Origin: an uncultured Clostridium sp.
GTDB taxonomy: Bacteria > Bacillota > Clostridia > TANB77 > CAG-508
Assembly (NCBI GenBank): GCA_947648905.1
Contig: CANSPP010000001.1
Location: forward strand, 140,114 to 204,113
Direction: 5' to 3'
Length of the DNA: 64,000 nucleotides
Shown: positions 37,355 through 46,479 of the stretch, piece by piece
How the letters are laid out: every line of letters starts with the position of its first letter
How positions within the stretch are numbered: position 1 is the stretch's first letter
Position numbers and translations under genes: made by a program
Notes under the pieces: model-generated
The model's input: the letters and a program-made list of their open reading frames with translations, nothing else
What the model was told of the DNA's origin: nothing
The model's database searches: none

Positions 37355-38599
37355 ATGGAATTAGAAGAAATAAAAGCTATTTTGAAGAAATATGGACAAG
37401 AACACCTTTTAAATCACTATGAGGAATTAGACGAAATGTCTAAAAGAAAATTATTAGAAGAAATAAAAAATATAGACTTTGAATTAATGAACAGTCTATA
37501 TAGAAAAGCAGAAAAAGAGGAAGAGAAAAGCAAAGACGAAATAACGCCAATTGAATATTTAGATAAATATAAATTGAATGAAAAATACAAATATTATGAA
37601 GCTATTGGAAAGAAAAAAATAAAAGAAGGAAAACTAGCTGTAGTGACAATGGCAGGAGGGCAAGGAACAAGATTAGGACATGATGGACCAAAAGGAACAT
37701 ACGATATTGGGTTGGCCTCACATAAATCACTATTTGAATTATTATGTGATGGAATTAAAGAAGAAGCAAAAAAATATGATGTAACAATCCCATGGTTTGT
37801 AATGACAAGTAGACAAAATAATAAAGAAACAGTAGAGTTTTTTAGAAAAAATAAATTTTTTGGATATCAAAAAGACAAAAATATATTTTTCTTCAATCAG
37901 GGAGAACTTCCAATGATGGACACAGAAGGAAAAATATTAATCGGAGAAGATGGTCTAATAAAGCTTGCAGCAGATGGACATGGCGGAACTTATGAAGCCC
38001 TAGTAAAAAATGGAATGACAAATAAAATGAAAGAAATGGGAATAGAGTGGGTATTCATAGCAGGCGTAGATAACTGTTTAATAAAAATGGTAGATCCTGT
38101 GCTTATGGGAATAGCAGAGGACAAAAAGGTAACAGTAGCTTGTAAATCAATAGTAAAAGCAAATCCACAAGAAAAAGTTGGAGTATTTTGCAAAAAGAAC
38201 GGAAAACCAAATGTAATAGAATATACAGAAATAACAGATGAAATGGCAAACGCAACAGATGAAAACGGTGAATTATTATATGGGGAATCTCACATTTTAA
38301 GTAACTTATTTAACATATCAGCAATAGAAAGAATGGGAGCAAATCCACTTCCATATCATATAGCATATAAAAAAGCATCATATATGGATAAAGACGGAAA
38401 TATAATTGTGCCAGATACACCAAACGCATATAAATTTGAAGCATTTTTATTTGATGCATTTGGAGAAGTTGATGAAATGGCTGTACTAAGAGTAAGAAGA
38501 GAAGAAGAATTTGCACCTGTAAAAAATATGGATTCAGCAGGAGTCGATTGCCCTAGAACAGCAAGAAAACTATACGAAGCATTTTATCATTTAGACTAA
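37355..38599 (+). CDS. UDPGP-type UTP:sugar-1-phosphate uridylyltransferase
   Basis: The 414-residue protein has the nucleotidyltransferase loop VVTMAGGQGTRLGHDGPKGT (about 96-115), FVMTSRQNN, DGHGGTYEALVKNG and WVFIAGVDNCL. This pattern belongs to the eukaryote-type UDPGP family (UDP-GlcNAc or UDP-glucose pyrophosphorylase) rather than GalU. It makes UDP-sugars for envelope synthesis. The phosphoglucomutase gene next to it would supply glucose-1-phosphate, so the two likely form a pathway. Which sugar it prefers is not clear. Confidence 0.88.
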   Translation: MELEEIKAILKKYGQEHLLNHYEELDEMSKRKLLEEIKNIDFELMNSLYRKAEKEEEKSKDEITPIEYLDKYKLNEKYKYYEAIGKKKIKEGKLAVVTMAGGQGTRLGHDGPKGTYDIGLASHKSLFELLCDGIKEEAKKYDVTIPWFVMTSRQNNKETVEFFRKNKFFGYQKDKNIFFFNQGELPMMDTEGKILIGEDGLIKLAADGHGGTYEALVKNGMTNKMKEMGIEWVFIAGVDNCLIKMVDPVLMGIAEDKKVTVACKSIVKANPQEKVGVFCKKNGKPNVIEYTEITDEMANATDENGELLYGESHILSNLFNISAIERMGANPLPYHIAYKKASYMDKDGNIIVPDTPNAYKFEAFLFDAFGEVDEMAVLRVRREEEFAPVKNMDSAGVDCPRTARKLYEAFYHLD

Positions 38600-38681
38600 A
38601 ACTAATTTAAATTTAAAAGAATATAGCATCTATGAAAGAAATAATATTTAAAGAAATAGAAAAAAGAAAAGAGGAAAATAT

Positions 38682-40406
38682 ATGGATTATTTAAAAGAAT
38701 ACAAAAAATGGTGCGAAAGTTCAGAATTTGATGAAGAGACAAGAAAAGAACTATTAGAAATAAAAGATAATGAAAAAGAAATAGAAGACAGATTTTATAA
38801 AGAATTAGAATTTGGAACAGCGGGATTACGTGGAGTAATTGGAGCAGGGACAAACAGAATGAATAAATACACAGTAGGAAAAGCGACACAAGGACTAGCA
38901 AACTATATATTAGAGCAAGGAACACAAGATGAAGGTGTAGCAATTAGCTATGACTCTAGAAAGATGTCAAAAGAATTTAGTATGCAAACAGCATTAATAC
39001 TAAATGCAAATGGAATAAAAACATATTTATTTGAGAACCTAAGACCAGTACCAGAATTATCATTTGCAGTAAGAGAATTAGGATGCACAGCAGGTGTTAT
39101 GATAACAGCAAGTCATAATCCACCAAAATATAACGGATACAAAGCATACTGGAATGATGGTGCACAAATAATAGCACCAAGAGACCAAGAAATAATTGAA
39201 AAAGTAAAAGCAATAACAAATTATAACGAAATAAAAACAATAACAAGAGAAGAAGCCGAACAAAAAGGATTATTCCATATTGTAAGAACAGATATGGATG
39301 ACAAATATTTAGAAGTATTAAAAAGCAAAGTATTAAATCCTGAAATAGTAAAAAAACAAGGTAAAGACTTAAAAGTTGTATATACACCATTACACGGAAC
39401 AGGAAACACGATAGCAGAAAGACTATTAAAGGAAATTGGATTAGCAAATGTATATGTAGTACCAGAGCAAAAAGAACCAGACGGAAACTTTCCAACAGTT
39501 GATTATCCAAATCCTGAAGACCCAAAAGCATTTAAATTAGCATTAGAATTAGCTAAAAAAGTAGATGCAGATGTGGTTCTAGCAACAGACCCAGATGCTG
39601 ACCGTTTAGGAATATTCGCAAAAGACACAAAAACAGGCGAATATATGGAATATACAGGCAATATGTCAGCACTATTAATAGCAGAATATAGAATATCACA
39701 AATGCAAGAAAAAGGAATATTACCAGAAGACGGAATGTTCATAACAACAGTAGTATCATCAGAATTAGCAAAAGCAATAAGTAAATACTACAACTTAGAA
39801 TGCAAAGAAACTCTAACAGGTTTCAAAAATATAGGAGCAGTTATAAGAAAAGCAGAAGAAACAAAAAGTAACACATATGTGTTTGGATATGAAGAAAGTT
39901 ATGGTTGCTTAATAGGAGACTATGCAAGAGACAAAGACGGAATTGCAGCAGTAATGGCACTTTGCGAAGCGGCATGTTACTACAAAGAACAAGGAAAAAC
40001 ACTATGGGATGCAATGCAAGACATATACAAAAAATATGGATACTATAAAGAAGCGCAAGTATCAATAGTATTAGAAGGTGCAGACGGAGCAAAGAAAATT
40101 CAAGAAATGATGACAAATATGAGAAGTAACTTAGTTGAAAAAATAGGAGACTACAAAGTATTAACATTTAAAGATATAAAAGAAGATATAGTTAAAAATA
40201 TGGAAACAGGAGAAATTACAAAAACAGGACTTCCAACATCAAACGTATTATATTATGCATTAGAAGATGACGCTTGGTGCTGTGTAAGACCATCAGGAAC
40301 AGAACCAAAAATTAAACTATATATGGGAGTAAAAGGAACATCTAATGAAGATGCAACACAAAAATTAGAAGAATTAAAACAAGCAATGGTAGCAATTGTA
40401 AAATAA
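38682..40406 (+). CDS. pgcA: Phosphoglucomutase / phosphomannomutase (PgcA-type)
   Basis: The 574-residue alpha-D-phosphohexomutase has GTAGLRGVIGAGTNRMN near the start, the phosphoserine loop MITASHNPPKYNGYK (about 145-160), the metal loop ATDPDADRLGI, the sugar loop GYEESYGCL and the phosphate-binding CVRPSGTEPKIKLY. All four active-site loops are intact. It interconverts hexose-6- and hexose-1-phosphate and feeds the uridylyltransferase before it. Confidence 0.94.
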   Translation: MDYLKEYKKWCESSEFDEETRKELLEIKDNEKEIEDRFYKELEFGTAGLRGVIGAGTNRMNKYTVGKATQGLANYILEQGTQDEGVAISYDSRKMSKEFSMQTALILNANGIKTYLFENLRPVPELSFAVRELGCTAGVMITASHNPPKYNGYKAYWNDGAQIIAPRDQEIIEKVKAITNYNEIKTITREEAEQKGLFHIVRTDMDDKYLEVLKSKVLNPEIVKKQGKDLKVVYTPLHGTGNTIAERLLKEIGLANVYVVPEQKEPDGNFPTVDYPNPEDPKAFKLALELAKKVDADVVLATDPDADRLGIFAKDTKTGEYMEYTGNMSALLIAEYRISQMQEKGILPEDGMFITTVVSSELAKAISKYYNLECKETLTGFKNIGAVIRKAEETKSNTYVFGYEESYGCLIGDYARDKDGIAAVMALCEAACYYKEQGKTLWDAMQDIYKKYGYYKEAQVSIVLEGADGAKKIQEMMTNMRSNLVEKIGDYKVLTFKDIKEDIVKNMETGEITKTGLPTSNVLYYALEDDAWCCVRPSGTEPKIKLYMGVKGTSNEDATQKLEELKQAMVAIVK

Positions 40407-40448
40407 AAAAATCTGCCAAAAGGGACGGACCTTTTTGGCAGATTTTTT
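40405..40448. terminator. Convergent terminator with GGGACGGACC loop
   Basis: Arms with core ATCTGCCAAAA / TTTTGGCAGAT, A tract before and T tract after, enclose the loop GGGACGGACC. It serves pgcA and the convergent ttcA-like gene. The same loop recurs at 46407-46453 and 53957-53985. Confidence 0.9.
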
Positions 40449-41154
40449 ATTTTTTCCAACCAGGGATATTACGTTGGATAGCTCCAAATAAGTTGGCACG
40501 AATCATTGGAATATCTTTTTGCCACAAAAATATTTGTTGTTTCATACTTTCTCTTTTAGAAGTACCATCCATAGGACAAGCCTTAGGCATAACAGTAATG
40601 TTATGTCTTTTAATAAATCCTCTAGTATCCTTTTCTGTAGTATAGATAAATGGACGAATTAAAGTTATTTTACTTCTGTCCATATAGCTAACAGGTGCAA
40701 AAGTATTTATACTACCAGTATACAAAAGATTTAGTAAAAAGGTTTCTAGTACATCATCTTGATTATGTCCTAAAGCAATTTTATTGCAACCTTCTCTAAT
40801 TGCTATGGAATTAATAATTCCTCTACGCAAATTTGCACACAATGAACAAGGATTTTTTTCTTTTCTTATGTCAAAAACTATTTCTTGAGTGTGACTTTCC
40901 TCTATAAACAAAGGAACATCTACTTCGTCACAAATTTTTTGTAAAAGTTTTGTATCAAAGAATTCAAATCCTGGGTCTATACTTATCGCAATAATTTCAA
41001 ATTTTTTAGGGTAAAATCTCTGTAAAGCTTTAAATGCGTGTAGCATTGTAATTGAGTCTTTTCCACCAGATAAACAAACTGCAATTTTGTCTCCTTCTTC
41101 TATCATTTTATATTCTTCTATAGCCTTTCTCATATGGCTTAATATTTTTTGCAT
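40447..41154 (-). CDS. TtcA-family tRNA 2-thiolation / PP-loop protein
   Basis: The start at 41154 follows AAAGGA and gives 235 residues; the longer upstream ORF is unsupported. It has a PP-loop (VCLSGGKDSITML, about 27-39), a CxxC pair in NPCSLCANLRRG (about 111-122), GHNQDDVLETFLLNLLYTG and a late KACPMDG cysteine. These are features of TtcA/TtuA-like ATP-dependent sulfurtransferases acting on tRNA. Confidence 0.9.
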   Translation of the reverse strand: MQKILSHMRKAIEEYKMIEEGDKIAVCLSGGKDSITMLHAFKALQRFYPKKFEIIAISIDPGFEFFDTKLLQKICDEVDVPLFIEESHTQEIVFDIRKEKNPCSLCANLRRGIINSIAIREGCNKIALGHNQDDVLETFLLNLLYTGSINTFAPVSYMDRSKITLIRPFIYTTEKDTRGFIKRHNITVMPKACPMDGTSKRESMKQQIFLWQKDIPMIRANLFGAIQRNIPGWKK

Positions 41155-41278
41155 TTTTAATTTGTTCCTTTCTTTGTTTGAGTTTGAACTTCTATATTTT
41201 ATTATAACAGATGTGTCAAGTGTAGAGGATAAAAAAAGACTAATAACAATAAATTTGTTACTAGTCATAAATTATCTA

Positions 41279-41848
41279 TTATACAGCATGTTTCAAAATT
41301 GATTTTTTTTGTAAAGGCACAACTCCTAAATAAACTATTAATAGCCCAACTTCTAAAATTATAATGTATGTAGTGAGTTCTGATTTTGCTTCGTTAAGAG
41401 CTTTTTCTTTTTCTGCTTGGTATTGAGCTTTTTGGTCTGTACTATATAGAGAATCTGCAAATTGGTCAAGCATTGTTAAACTTGTATTTGAACTAATAGC
41501 TTTATCAAACTTTTTATGTGCATCATAAAAATTAAAAAATCCATTAATAATACAAACGATTACTGTAAAAATTAAAAGATTTCTAATTACTGTTGATACA
41601 TCATTTCTATCAATTGCTCTTTTTTTAAATGTGGTAGAAATACTACATCTCCATATACAAAATACAGCTAATCCTTGAAGGATAATTGCTATAAATGCTA
41701 TTAAAAGTTTTGAAGCTGATGATAGTGAAAGTACTATAAATGAATATACTATATTATAAAGTATAGCAAATAATATTCCATAAAGGAAAAATCCTCCAAT
41801 TAATTCTCCAGTTATTTTTCCAACTGTTGCTATTTCCTTGTTTTCCAT
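41279..41848 (-). CDS. Four-helix membrane protein, unknown
   Basis: The 189-residue protein has four predicted membrane helices (about 13-35, 43-65, 90-107 and 160-178). A charged helix after the third carries KAQYQAEKEKALNEAKSELT and is probably on one face of the membrane. The start follows a strong AAAGGGGGGA site. No family recognised. It is separated from ttcA by about 120 AT-rich bases. Confidence 0.7.
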   Translation of the reverse strand: MENKEIATVGKITGELIGGFFLYGILFAILYNIVYSFIVLSLSSASKLLIAFIAIILQGLAVFCIWRCSISTTFKKRAIDRNDVSTVIRNLLIFTVIVCIINGFFNFYDAHKKFDKAISSNTSLTMLDQFADSLYSTDQKAQYQAEKEKALNEAKSELTTYIIILEVGLLIVYLGVVPLQKKSILKHAV

Positions 41849-41920
41849 ATTATTTCCCCCCTTTCGAAATTATGATATTAAAACGTAAAGTTTATGTCAA
41901 TAGTTAGATTGGTTTAAACA

Positions 41921-41950
41921 AAAAAGAATGTCAGTAATGGCATTCTTTTT
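41921..41950. terminator. Hairpin upstream of tRNA-Arg
   Basis: The arms AAAAAGAATG and CATTCTTTTT enclose a 10-base loop. It could isolate the tRNA promoter from transcription in either direction. Confidence 0.6.
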
Positions 41951-41970
41951 ACGTGCGTATTTTAGTAAAG

Positions 41971-41999
41971 TTGACAAAATTATAAAAATAGAGTAATAT
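41971..41999 (+). promoter_or_regulatory. Promoter of tRNA-Arg(CCT)
   Basis: TTGACA (41971-41976) and TAATAT (41994-41999) have 17-base spacing, ending 21 bases before the tRNA. Confidence 0.75.
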
Positions 42000-42020
42000 A
42001 TTTTTGGAGAAAAACAATAC

Positions 42021-42096
<76 letters not shown>

Positions 42097-42130
42097 AAAT
42101 GGAAAAAACGAATAAATTAGGCGAAAAGTA

Positions 42131-42274
42131 TTGATTTTTTTTGATAAACTCTAGTATAATATTAATGCAGATTGAAAGAAAAAATAATCTTCTAATATCT
42201 GTAAAAAGTGTTTTAAGATTTTGACCCACAAATAAGGGCACAAAAAGGACTAGAGCCGCTAACTCTAGTCTTTT
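42131..42274 (+). ncRNA. Candidate small RNA or tadA leader (promoter plus terminator, no ORF)
   Basis: TTGATT (42131-42136) and TATAAT (42155-42160) are followed by about 85 gene-free bases and a hairpin (arms GACTAGAG 42248-42255 and CTCTAGTC 42263-42270) with TTTT. This would yield an RNA of about 105 bases or an attenuated leader for tadA. The minus-strand ORF across the tRNA here is the usual tRNA shadow. Confidence 0.45.
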
Positions 42275-42343
42275 ACTTTAGTCGAACATTTTTAATATTT
42301 TGTAAATGAGTACTAAAATTAATCAATGTAAAAAGGAACAAAT

Positions 42344-42802
42344 ATGGAAGAAAAATATATGAAAGAAGCCTTAAAAGAGGCAAAAAAAGCATATAACAAA
42401 CTAGAAGTACCAGTAGGAGCAGTAATAGTAAAAGATGGAAAAATAATATCAAGAGCACATAACTTAAAAGAAACAAAATATGACACAACAAAACACGCAG
42501 AAATACTAGCAATACAAAAAGCAAGTAAGAAGCTAAACAGCTGGAGACTAATAGATTGTGAAATGTATGTAACATTAGAACCTTGTTCTATGTGTGCAGG
42601 AGCAATAATAAATTCAAGAATAAAAAAAGTACATATTGGAACTTTGGACGAAAAAACAGGGGCAGCAGGTTCAGTGTTAAATTTATTTGAAGATTACACA
42701 TTTAATCATAAAGTGGAAGTAGAAAAAGGAATTATGAAAGAAGAATGTGAAAATTTACTAAAAGATTTTTTCAAAATGCTTAGAAAAATAAAGAAAAAAT
42801 AA
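42344..42802 (+). CDS. tadA: TadA, tRNA adenosine-34 deaminase
   Basis: The 152-residue deaminase has the zinc site TKHAEILAIQKAS (HAE, about 50-52) and LEPCSMCAGAIINSRIKKV (PCxxC, about 80-84). TadA makes inosine-34 in tRNA-Arg(ACG), letting that tRNA read CGU, CGC and CGA but not CGG. This bears on the CGG observation in this window. The ATG follows AAAAAGGAA. Confidence 0.94.
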   Translation: MEEKYMKEALKEAKKAYNKLEVPVGAVIVKDGKIISRAHNLKETKYDTTKHAEILAIQKASKKLNSWRLIDCEMYVTLEPCSMCAGAIINSRIKKVHIGTLDEKTGAAGSVLNLFEDYTFNHKVEVEKGIMKEECENLLKDFFKMLRKIKKK

Positions 42803-42818
42803 TGCAGGGAGAAAATAA

Positions 42819-43577
42819 ATGAAAGAAAAAATAAAATATATAATTGGAAAAAAATCATTCCATACTTGTGCAATAATTGTAATAGTAGCAGCACTATTAT
42901 TTTTCTTAGGGATTACAATATTAAAATATAGTGTAGAGGGCGAAACAAATATGCCATTCAATCTAAATAAAATAATTATAATAAGTTCATCAGAAGGAAC
43001 AGAAAAAGATGCTGGTGAAAATAGATGGGCATTTAATATAAATCAAAATGCAGATATATATTTATATATAGAAAAAAATAAAAATTATAATGAACAAGAA
43101 GTAATAAAAAGCATTGTAATTGACAATATAAAAGTAGAAAAACAAGAAGAAAACGGGACAACAAATTTTTATAGACCTAATATAAATGAAACAGGAAGCA
43201 CATTTAGCAATAGTGGAGAAAACTTGGTTGAAAATATAGAATATCAAGGAGCAATGGAAACAGACCTTAAAAATCTAAAAATTGGGAACCAAGGCGGAAT
43301 TATAATTTTTAGATGCGCTAATAACAATATTGCAGAATATGTTTCAAATGAAGAAGTGATTGACCATAGCCAATTACTAAATAAAGCAGGAAAAACAGAG
43401 GAAAATTTGAAACAAAAAATTACATTTGATTTAAATATAAAAATAGAATCTGGTAAGGAATATAAAGCATCTATTGAATTAGATGTACCAGTGGAAGGAC
43501 TGGTAGAAAGTGGAAGAGCAGCTTTGGAAATAACAGATTTAACAGATGTTGTTTTTAAGAGAATTAAAAATAATTAA
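42819..43577 (+). CDS. Membrane-anchored exported protein, unknown
   Basis: The 252-residue protein has one N-terminal helix (about 17-37) and an outer part that looks beta-rich, with WAFNINQNADIYLYIEKN and a late FDLNIKIESGKEYKASIELD stretch, suggesting an Ig-like sandwich. It lies 16 bases after tadA with a GGGAGA site. No family recognised. Confidence 0.65.
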   Translation: MKEKIKYIIGKKSFHTCAIIVIVAALLFFLGITILKYSVEGETNMPFNLNKIIIISSSEGTEKDAGENRWAFNINQNADIYLYIEKNKNYNEQEVIKSIVIDNIKVEKQEENGTTNFYRPNINETGSTFSNSGENLVENIEYQGAMETDLKNLKIGNQGGIIIFRCANNNIAEYVSNEEVIDHSQLLNKAGKTEENLKQKITFDLNIKIESGKEYKASIELDVPVEGLVESGRAALEITDLTDVVFKRIKNN

Positions 43578-43593
43578 AAATTATATTTTTTAC

Positions 43594-43622
43594 TTGATTA
43601 AATATAAAATTCATTATATAAT
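43594..43622 (+). promoter_or_regulatory. Promoter of the SRP RNA gene
   Basis: TTGATT (43594-43599) and TATAAT (43617-43622) have exactly 17-base spacing and end just before the RNA. Confidence 0.8.
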
Positions 43623-43625
43623 ACA

Positions 43626-43766
43626 AATGGTAAGTGCTTAATCTTTGTATGGAGAGTATACCAATAAAGACCTATGAATCTTGTCAGGTCCGGAAGGAAG
43701 CAGCAATAAGTAGTAAATCTTTATGTGGAATGCTTTCCATAGAGAGATTAAAGCATCTACCATTTT
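43626..43766 (+). ncRNA. ffs: Signal recognition particle RNA (4.5S-like)
   Basis: The universally conserved helix-8 core GTCAGGTCCGGAAGGAAGCA lies at 43683-43702. Outer arms (AATGGTAAGTGCTT near 43626 and AAGCATCTACCATT near 43751) pair, giving one long rod of about 140 bases. It lies directly upstream of dnaX, as in many Firmicutes. The ends are approximate. Confidence 0.93.
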
Positions 43767-43789
43767 TTATAGTATAGGGATGTGAAAAA

Positions 43790-45409
43790 ATGGGGTACAC
43801 AGCACTTTACAGAAAATTTAGGCCACTTACATTTGAAGAAATTGTAGGGCAAGATCATATAACAAGAACACTAAAAAATCAAATAATAGCAGGAAGAGTA
43901 GGGCACGCATATCTACTAAATGGAGGAAGGGGAACAGGAAAAACATCAGCAGCAAAAGTATTAGCAAGAGCAATAAACTGTCTAAATCCACAGGACGGAG
44001 AACCATGCAATGAATGTGAAATTTGCAAAGGAGCAATAAATGGTTCACTAACAGATATAGTAGAAATGGATGCTGCATCAAATAATAGTGTAGAGGACAT
44101 AAGAGCTATTCGTGAAGAAGTAAATTTTCTACCAACAAAAGCAAAATATAGAGTATATATCATAGATGAGGTTCATATGCTATCAACGGGGGCTTTTAAT
44201 GCATTATTAAAAACATTAGAAGAGCCGCCAGAGCACGTTAAATTTATTTTAGCAACAACAGAACCGCAAAAATTGCCTGCAACAATTTTGTCAAGATGTC
44301 AAAGGTTTGACTTTAAAAGATTATCAAATGAAAGTATAATAAAAAGGTTAGAAATTGTATGCCAAAGAAGTAATATAGAAATTACAAAAGAAGCAATGAA
44401 TATAATAGCTTCACTAGCAGATGGTGCAATGAGAGATGCACTATCAATACTAGAAAGATGTGTGCAAGATGGGGATAACAAAATTGATGAAGATAAAGTA
44501 AAAGATTTGGTAGGAATTCCTAAAATAACATACATTCACAATATAATAAAATCAGTTATAGATTATGATATTGATAGTGTTTTAGAGAGTTTAGATATTG
44601 TATTAAATGAAGGAAAAGATATAACAAATTTATTATGGGAAATGATAAAATATACAAAAGATATTTTAGTATATAAAACATCTAAAAAACTTGAATTATA
44701 CAGTCAAGAAGAATTAAAACAAATAGAAGAAATTGCAGGAAAAGTACCAAAAGAAAAATTGATTGATATAATATATAAACTTTCAGAATTAGAAAATGAT
44801 ATCAAATTTTCAACACAAAAAACAATTATATTCCAAGCAGGAATAATAAAACTATGTAATAAACAAGCAGAGACAGGCGAAGACTTAGAAGAAAGAATTA
44901 CAAAAATAGAAAAATATTTAAAAAGTGGAAATGTTGCAATGGGTGCAGGCGTAGCAGTACAGATGAATGCAGTTCCACAAATGCCTAGAGTTACAACGCA
45001 AGCTCCAAGGAGTAGTATGGCACCTCGCTTTAATACAAATAGAGCGACAAAAACACAAACGACAAAGAAATTTTCAAATAAATCAGAAGAATATTGGCCA
45101 CAAATTGTAACAGATTTAAAACAAAGTGGGAAAATAGTTCTATATACAAATTTACTTGGAACAACCGCAAAAGAAATTAATGATATGACAGTTGGAATTG
45201 AATTTCCAAACGGAATGACATCTTTTGGAAAAACAGTATTAGAAAAACAAGAAAATATAAGGGAAATATCAAATTTAGTTTCAATTGCGTGTGGAAAAGA
45301 AATGCAAATAAAATATATTGAAAAAAATAATCAGGTACATCAAATATCACAAGAAGAAAGTTTACAAAACTTAGCAAATGAGTCTGATATACCATTTAAT
45401 ATTATATAA
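43790..45409 (+). CDS. dnaX: DNA polymerase III gamma/tau subunit
   Basis: The 539-residue clamp-loader subunit has YRKFRPLTFEEIVGQDHITR, Walker A LLNGGRGTGKTSAAKVLARA (about 42-61), a four-cysteine zinc module (CLNPQDGEPCNECEICKG), Walker B IIDEVHMLS, and the SRC motif in ILSRCQRFDFKR. The C-terminal tau part is low in complexity (about 385-440) before a conserved end. dnaX-ybaB-recR is the standard operon. Confidence 0.96.
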   Translation: MGYTALYRKFRPLTFEEIVGQDHITRTLKNQIIAGRVGHAYLLNGGRGTGKTSAAKVLARAINCLNPQDGEPCNECEICKGAINGSLTDIVEMDAASNNSVEDIRAIREEVNFLPTKAKYRVYIIDEVHMLSTGAFNALLKTLEEPPEHVKFILATTEPQKLPATILSRCQRFDFKRLSNESIIKRLEIVCQRSNIEITKEAMNIIASLADGAMRDALSILERCVQDGDNKIDEDKVKDLVGIPKITYIHNIIKSVIDYDIDSVLESLDIVLNEGKDITNLLWEMIKYTKDILVYKTSKKLELYSQEELKQIEEIAGKVPKEKLIDIIYKLSELENDIKFSTQKTIIFQAGIIKLCNKQAETGEDLEERITKIEKYLKSGNVAMGAGVAVQMNAVPQMPRVTTQAPRSSMAPRFNTNRATKTQTTKKFSNKSEEYWPQIVTDLKQSGKIVLYTNLLGTTAKEINDMTVGIEFPNGMTSFGKTVLEKQENIREISNLVSIACGKEMQIKYIEKNNQVHQISQEESLQNLANESDIPFNII

Positions 45410-45427
45410 AATAAGGAGGAAAATAAA

Positions 45428-45772
45428 ATGGCAAAAAGAGGTGGATTCCCAGGAGGTATGGGAGGATTTGGCGGAATGAACATAAACAGCTTAATGAAAG
45501 AAGCAAAAAAAATGCAAGCAGAAATGGAAAAATCACAAACAGAATTAGCAAGCAAAGAATTTGAGGCATCAGCAGGTGGAGGAGCAATATCAGTAAAAGT
45601 TTCTGGAGAAAAAATGATTAAAGAAATAAAAATAAAACCAGAAGTAGTAGACCCAGAAGATGTAGAAATGTTAGAAGATTTAATGTTAACATGTGTTAAT
45701 GAAGCTTTAAGAAAAGTAGATTCAGCACAAGCAGATTCACTTGGAAAATTTAATATACCAGGACTTATGTAA
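45428..45772 (+). CDS. YbaB/EbfC nucleoid-associated protein
   Basis: The 114-residue protein has a Gly/Met/Phe-rich start ([12 protein letters not shown]), a helical [19 protein letters not shown] segment and the conserved [19 protein letters not shown] and [13 protein letters not shown] blocks. It binds DNA and sits between dnaX and recR. Ribosome site AAGGAGG. Confidence 0.94.
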   Translation: MAKRGGFPGGMGGFGGMNINSLMKEAKKMQAEMEKSQTELASKEFEASAGGGAISVKVSGEKMIKEIKIKPEVVDPEDVEMLEDLMLTCVNEALRKVDSAQADSLGKFNIPGLM

Positions 45773-45802
45773 TAGGATATAGCACTAACGGAGGAAGTAG
45801 AA

Positions 45803-46409
45803 ATGTCATTATATTCACCATCAATAGAAAAATTAATAGAAAGTTTTGAAAGACTACCAAGCATAGGTCACAAAACAGCGGCAAGACTAGCATTTCATAT
45901 GCTAAATGCCTCAGAAGAAGAAACAAATGAATTTATTTCTTCAATAGTGAATGCAAAGAAAAACTTAAAATATTGCAGTAAATGTTACAACATTTCAGAC
46001 ACAGATCCATGTAGCATATGTGGAAATCCAAAAAGAGACCAAAGCATAATATGTGTAGTAGAAGATGTTAGAGATGTTATAGCAATGGAAAAGACACACG
46101 AATTTAAAGGAGTATATCACGTTTTACACGGTTCAATATCTCCAATGAATGGAGTAGGTCCAGACGATATAAAAATAAAAGAGCTACTTTCAAGATTAAT
46201 GCGGAGAAGAAACCCAAGTAAAAGAAGTAATACTTGCAACAAACCCTAGAGTTGAAGGAGAAGCAACAGCAATGTATTTATCTAAATTAATAAAACCATT
46301 AGGAGTGTCAGTAACAAGAATAGCTCACGGTATTCCTGTTGGTGGAGATTTAGAGTATACTGATGAAATTACTTTGACAAAAGCATTAGAGGGAAGAAGA
46401 GAAATTTAA
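45803..46409 (+). CDS. recR: RecR recombination protein, needs a +1 shift at CGG 46202
   Basis: The joined protein is 201 residues, the normal RecR length. It has a helix-hairpin-helix ([17 protein letters not shown]), a four-cysteine zinc finger (CSKCYN...CSICGNP, about 55-72), and a Toprim domain ([14 protein letters not shown]) continuing after the shift with [34 protein letters not shown] and the terminal KALEGRREI. The shift falls in the middle of Toprim. The unshifted frame ends 15 codons later and lacks the RecR C-terminus. RecR acts in RecFOR gap repair and is single-copy and ancient, so decay here is unlikely. Confidence 0.9.
46202..46204 (+). other. CGG +1 recoding site in recR
   Basis: Zero frame: TTA ATG CGG AGA AGA AAC. 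Restored: TTA ATG (C) GGA GAA GAA ACC CAA. It falls at codon 134 of a highly conserved housekeeping gene. Confidence 0.9.
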
Positions 46410-46453
46410 AAAAATCTGCCAATGGGGACGGACCTTGTTGGCAGGTTTTTTTT
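46407..46453. terminator. Terminator after recR with GGGACGGACC loop
   Basis: The stem core ATCTGCCAA / TTGGCAGGT has an A tract and a T tract on the two sides and encloses GGGACGGACC. It is shared by convergent recR and the glycosyltransferase gene. Confidence 0.88.
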
Positions 46454-46479
46454 GACTTTTTGGACTGTTCCAAAAAGTT

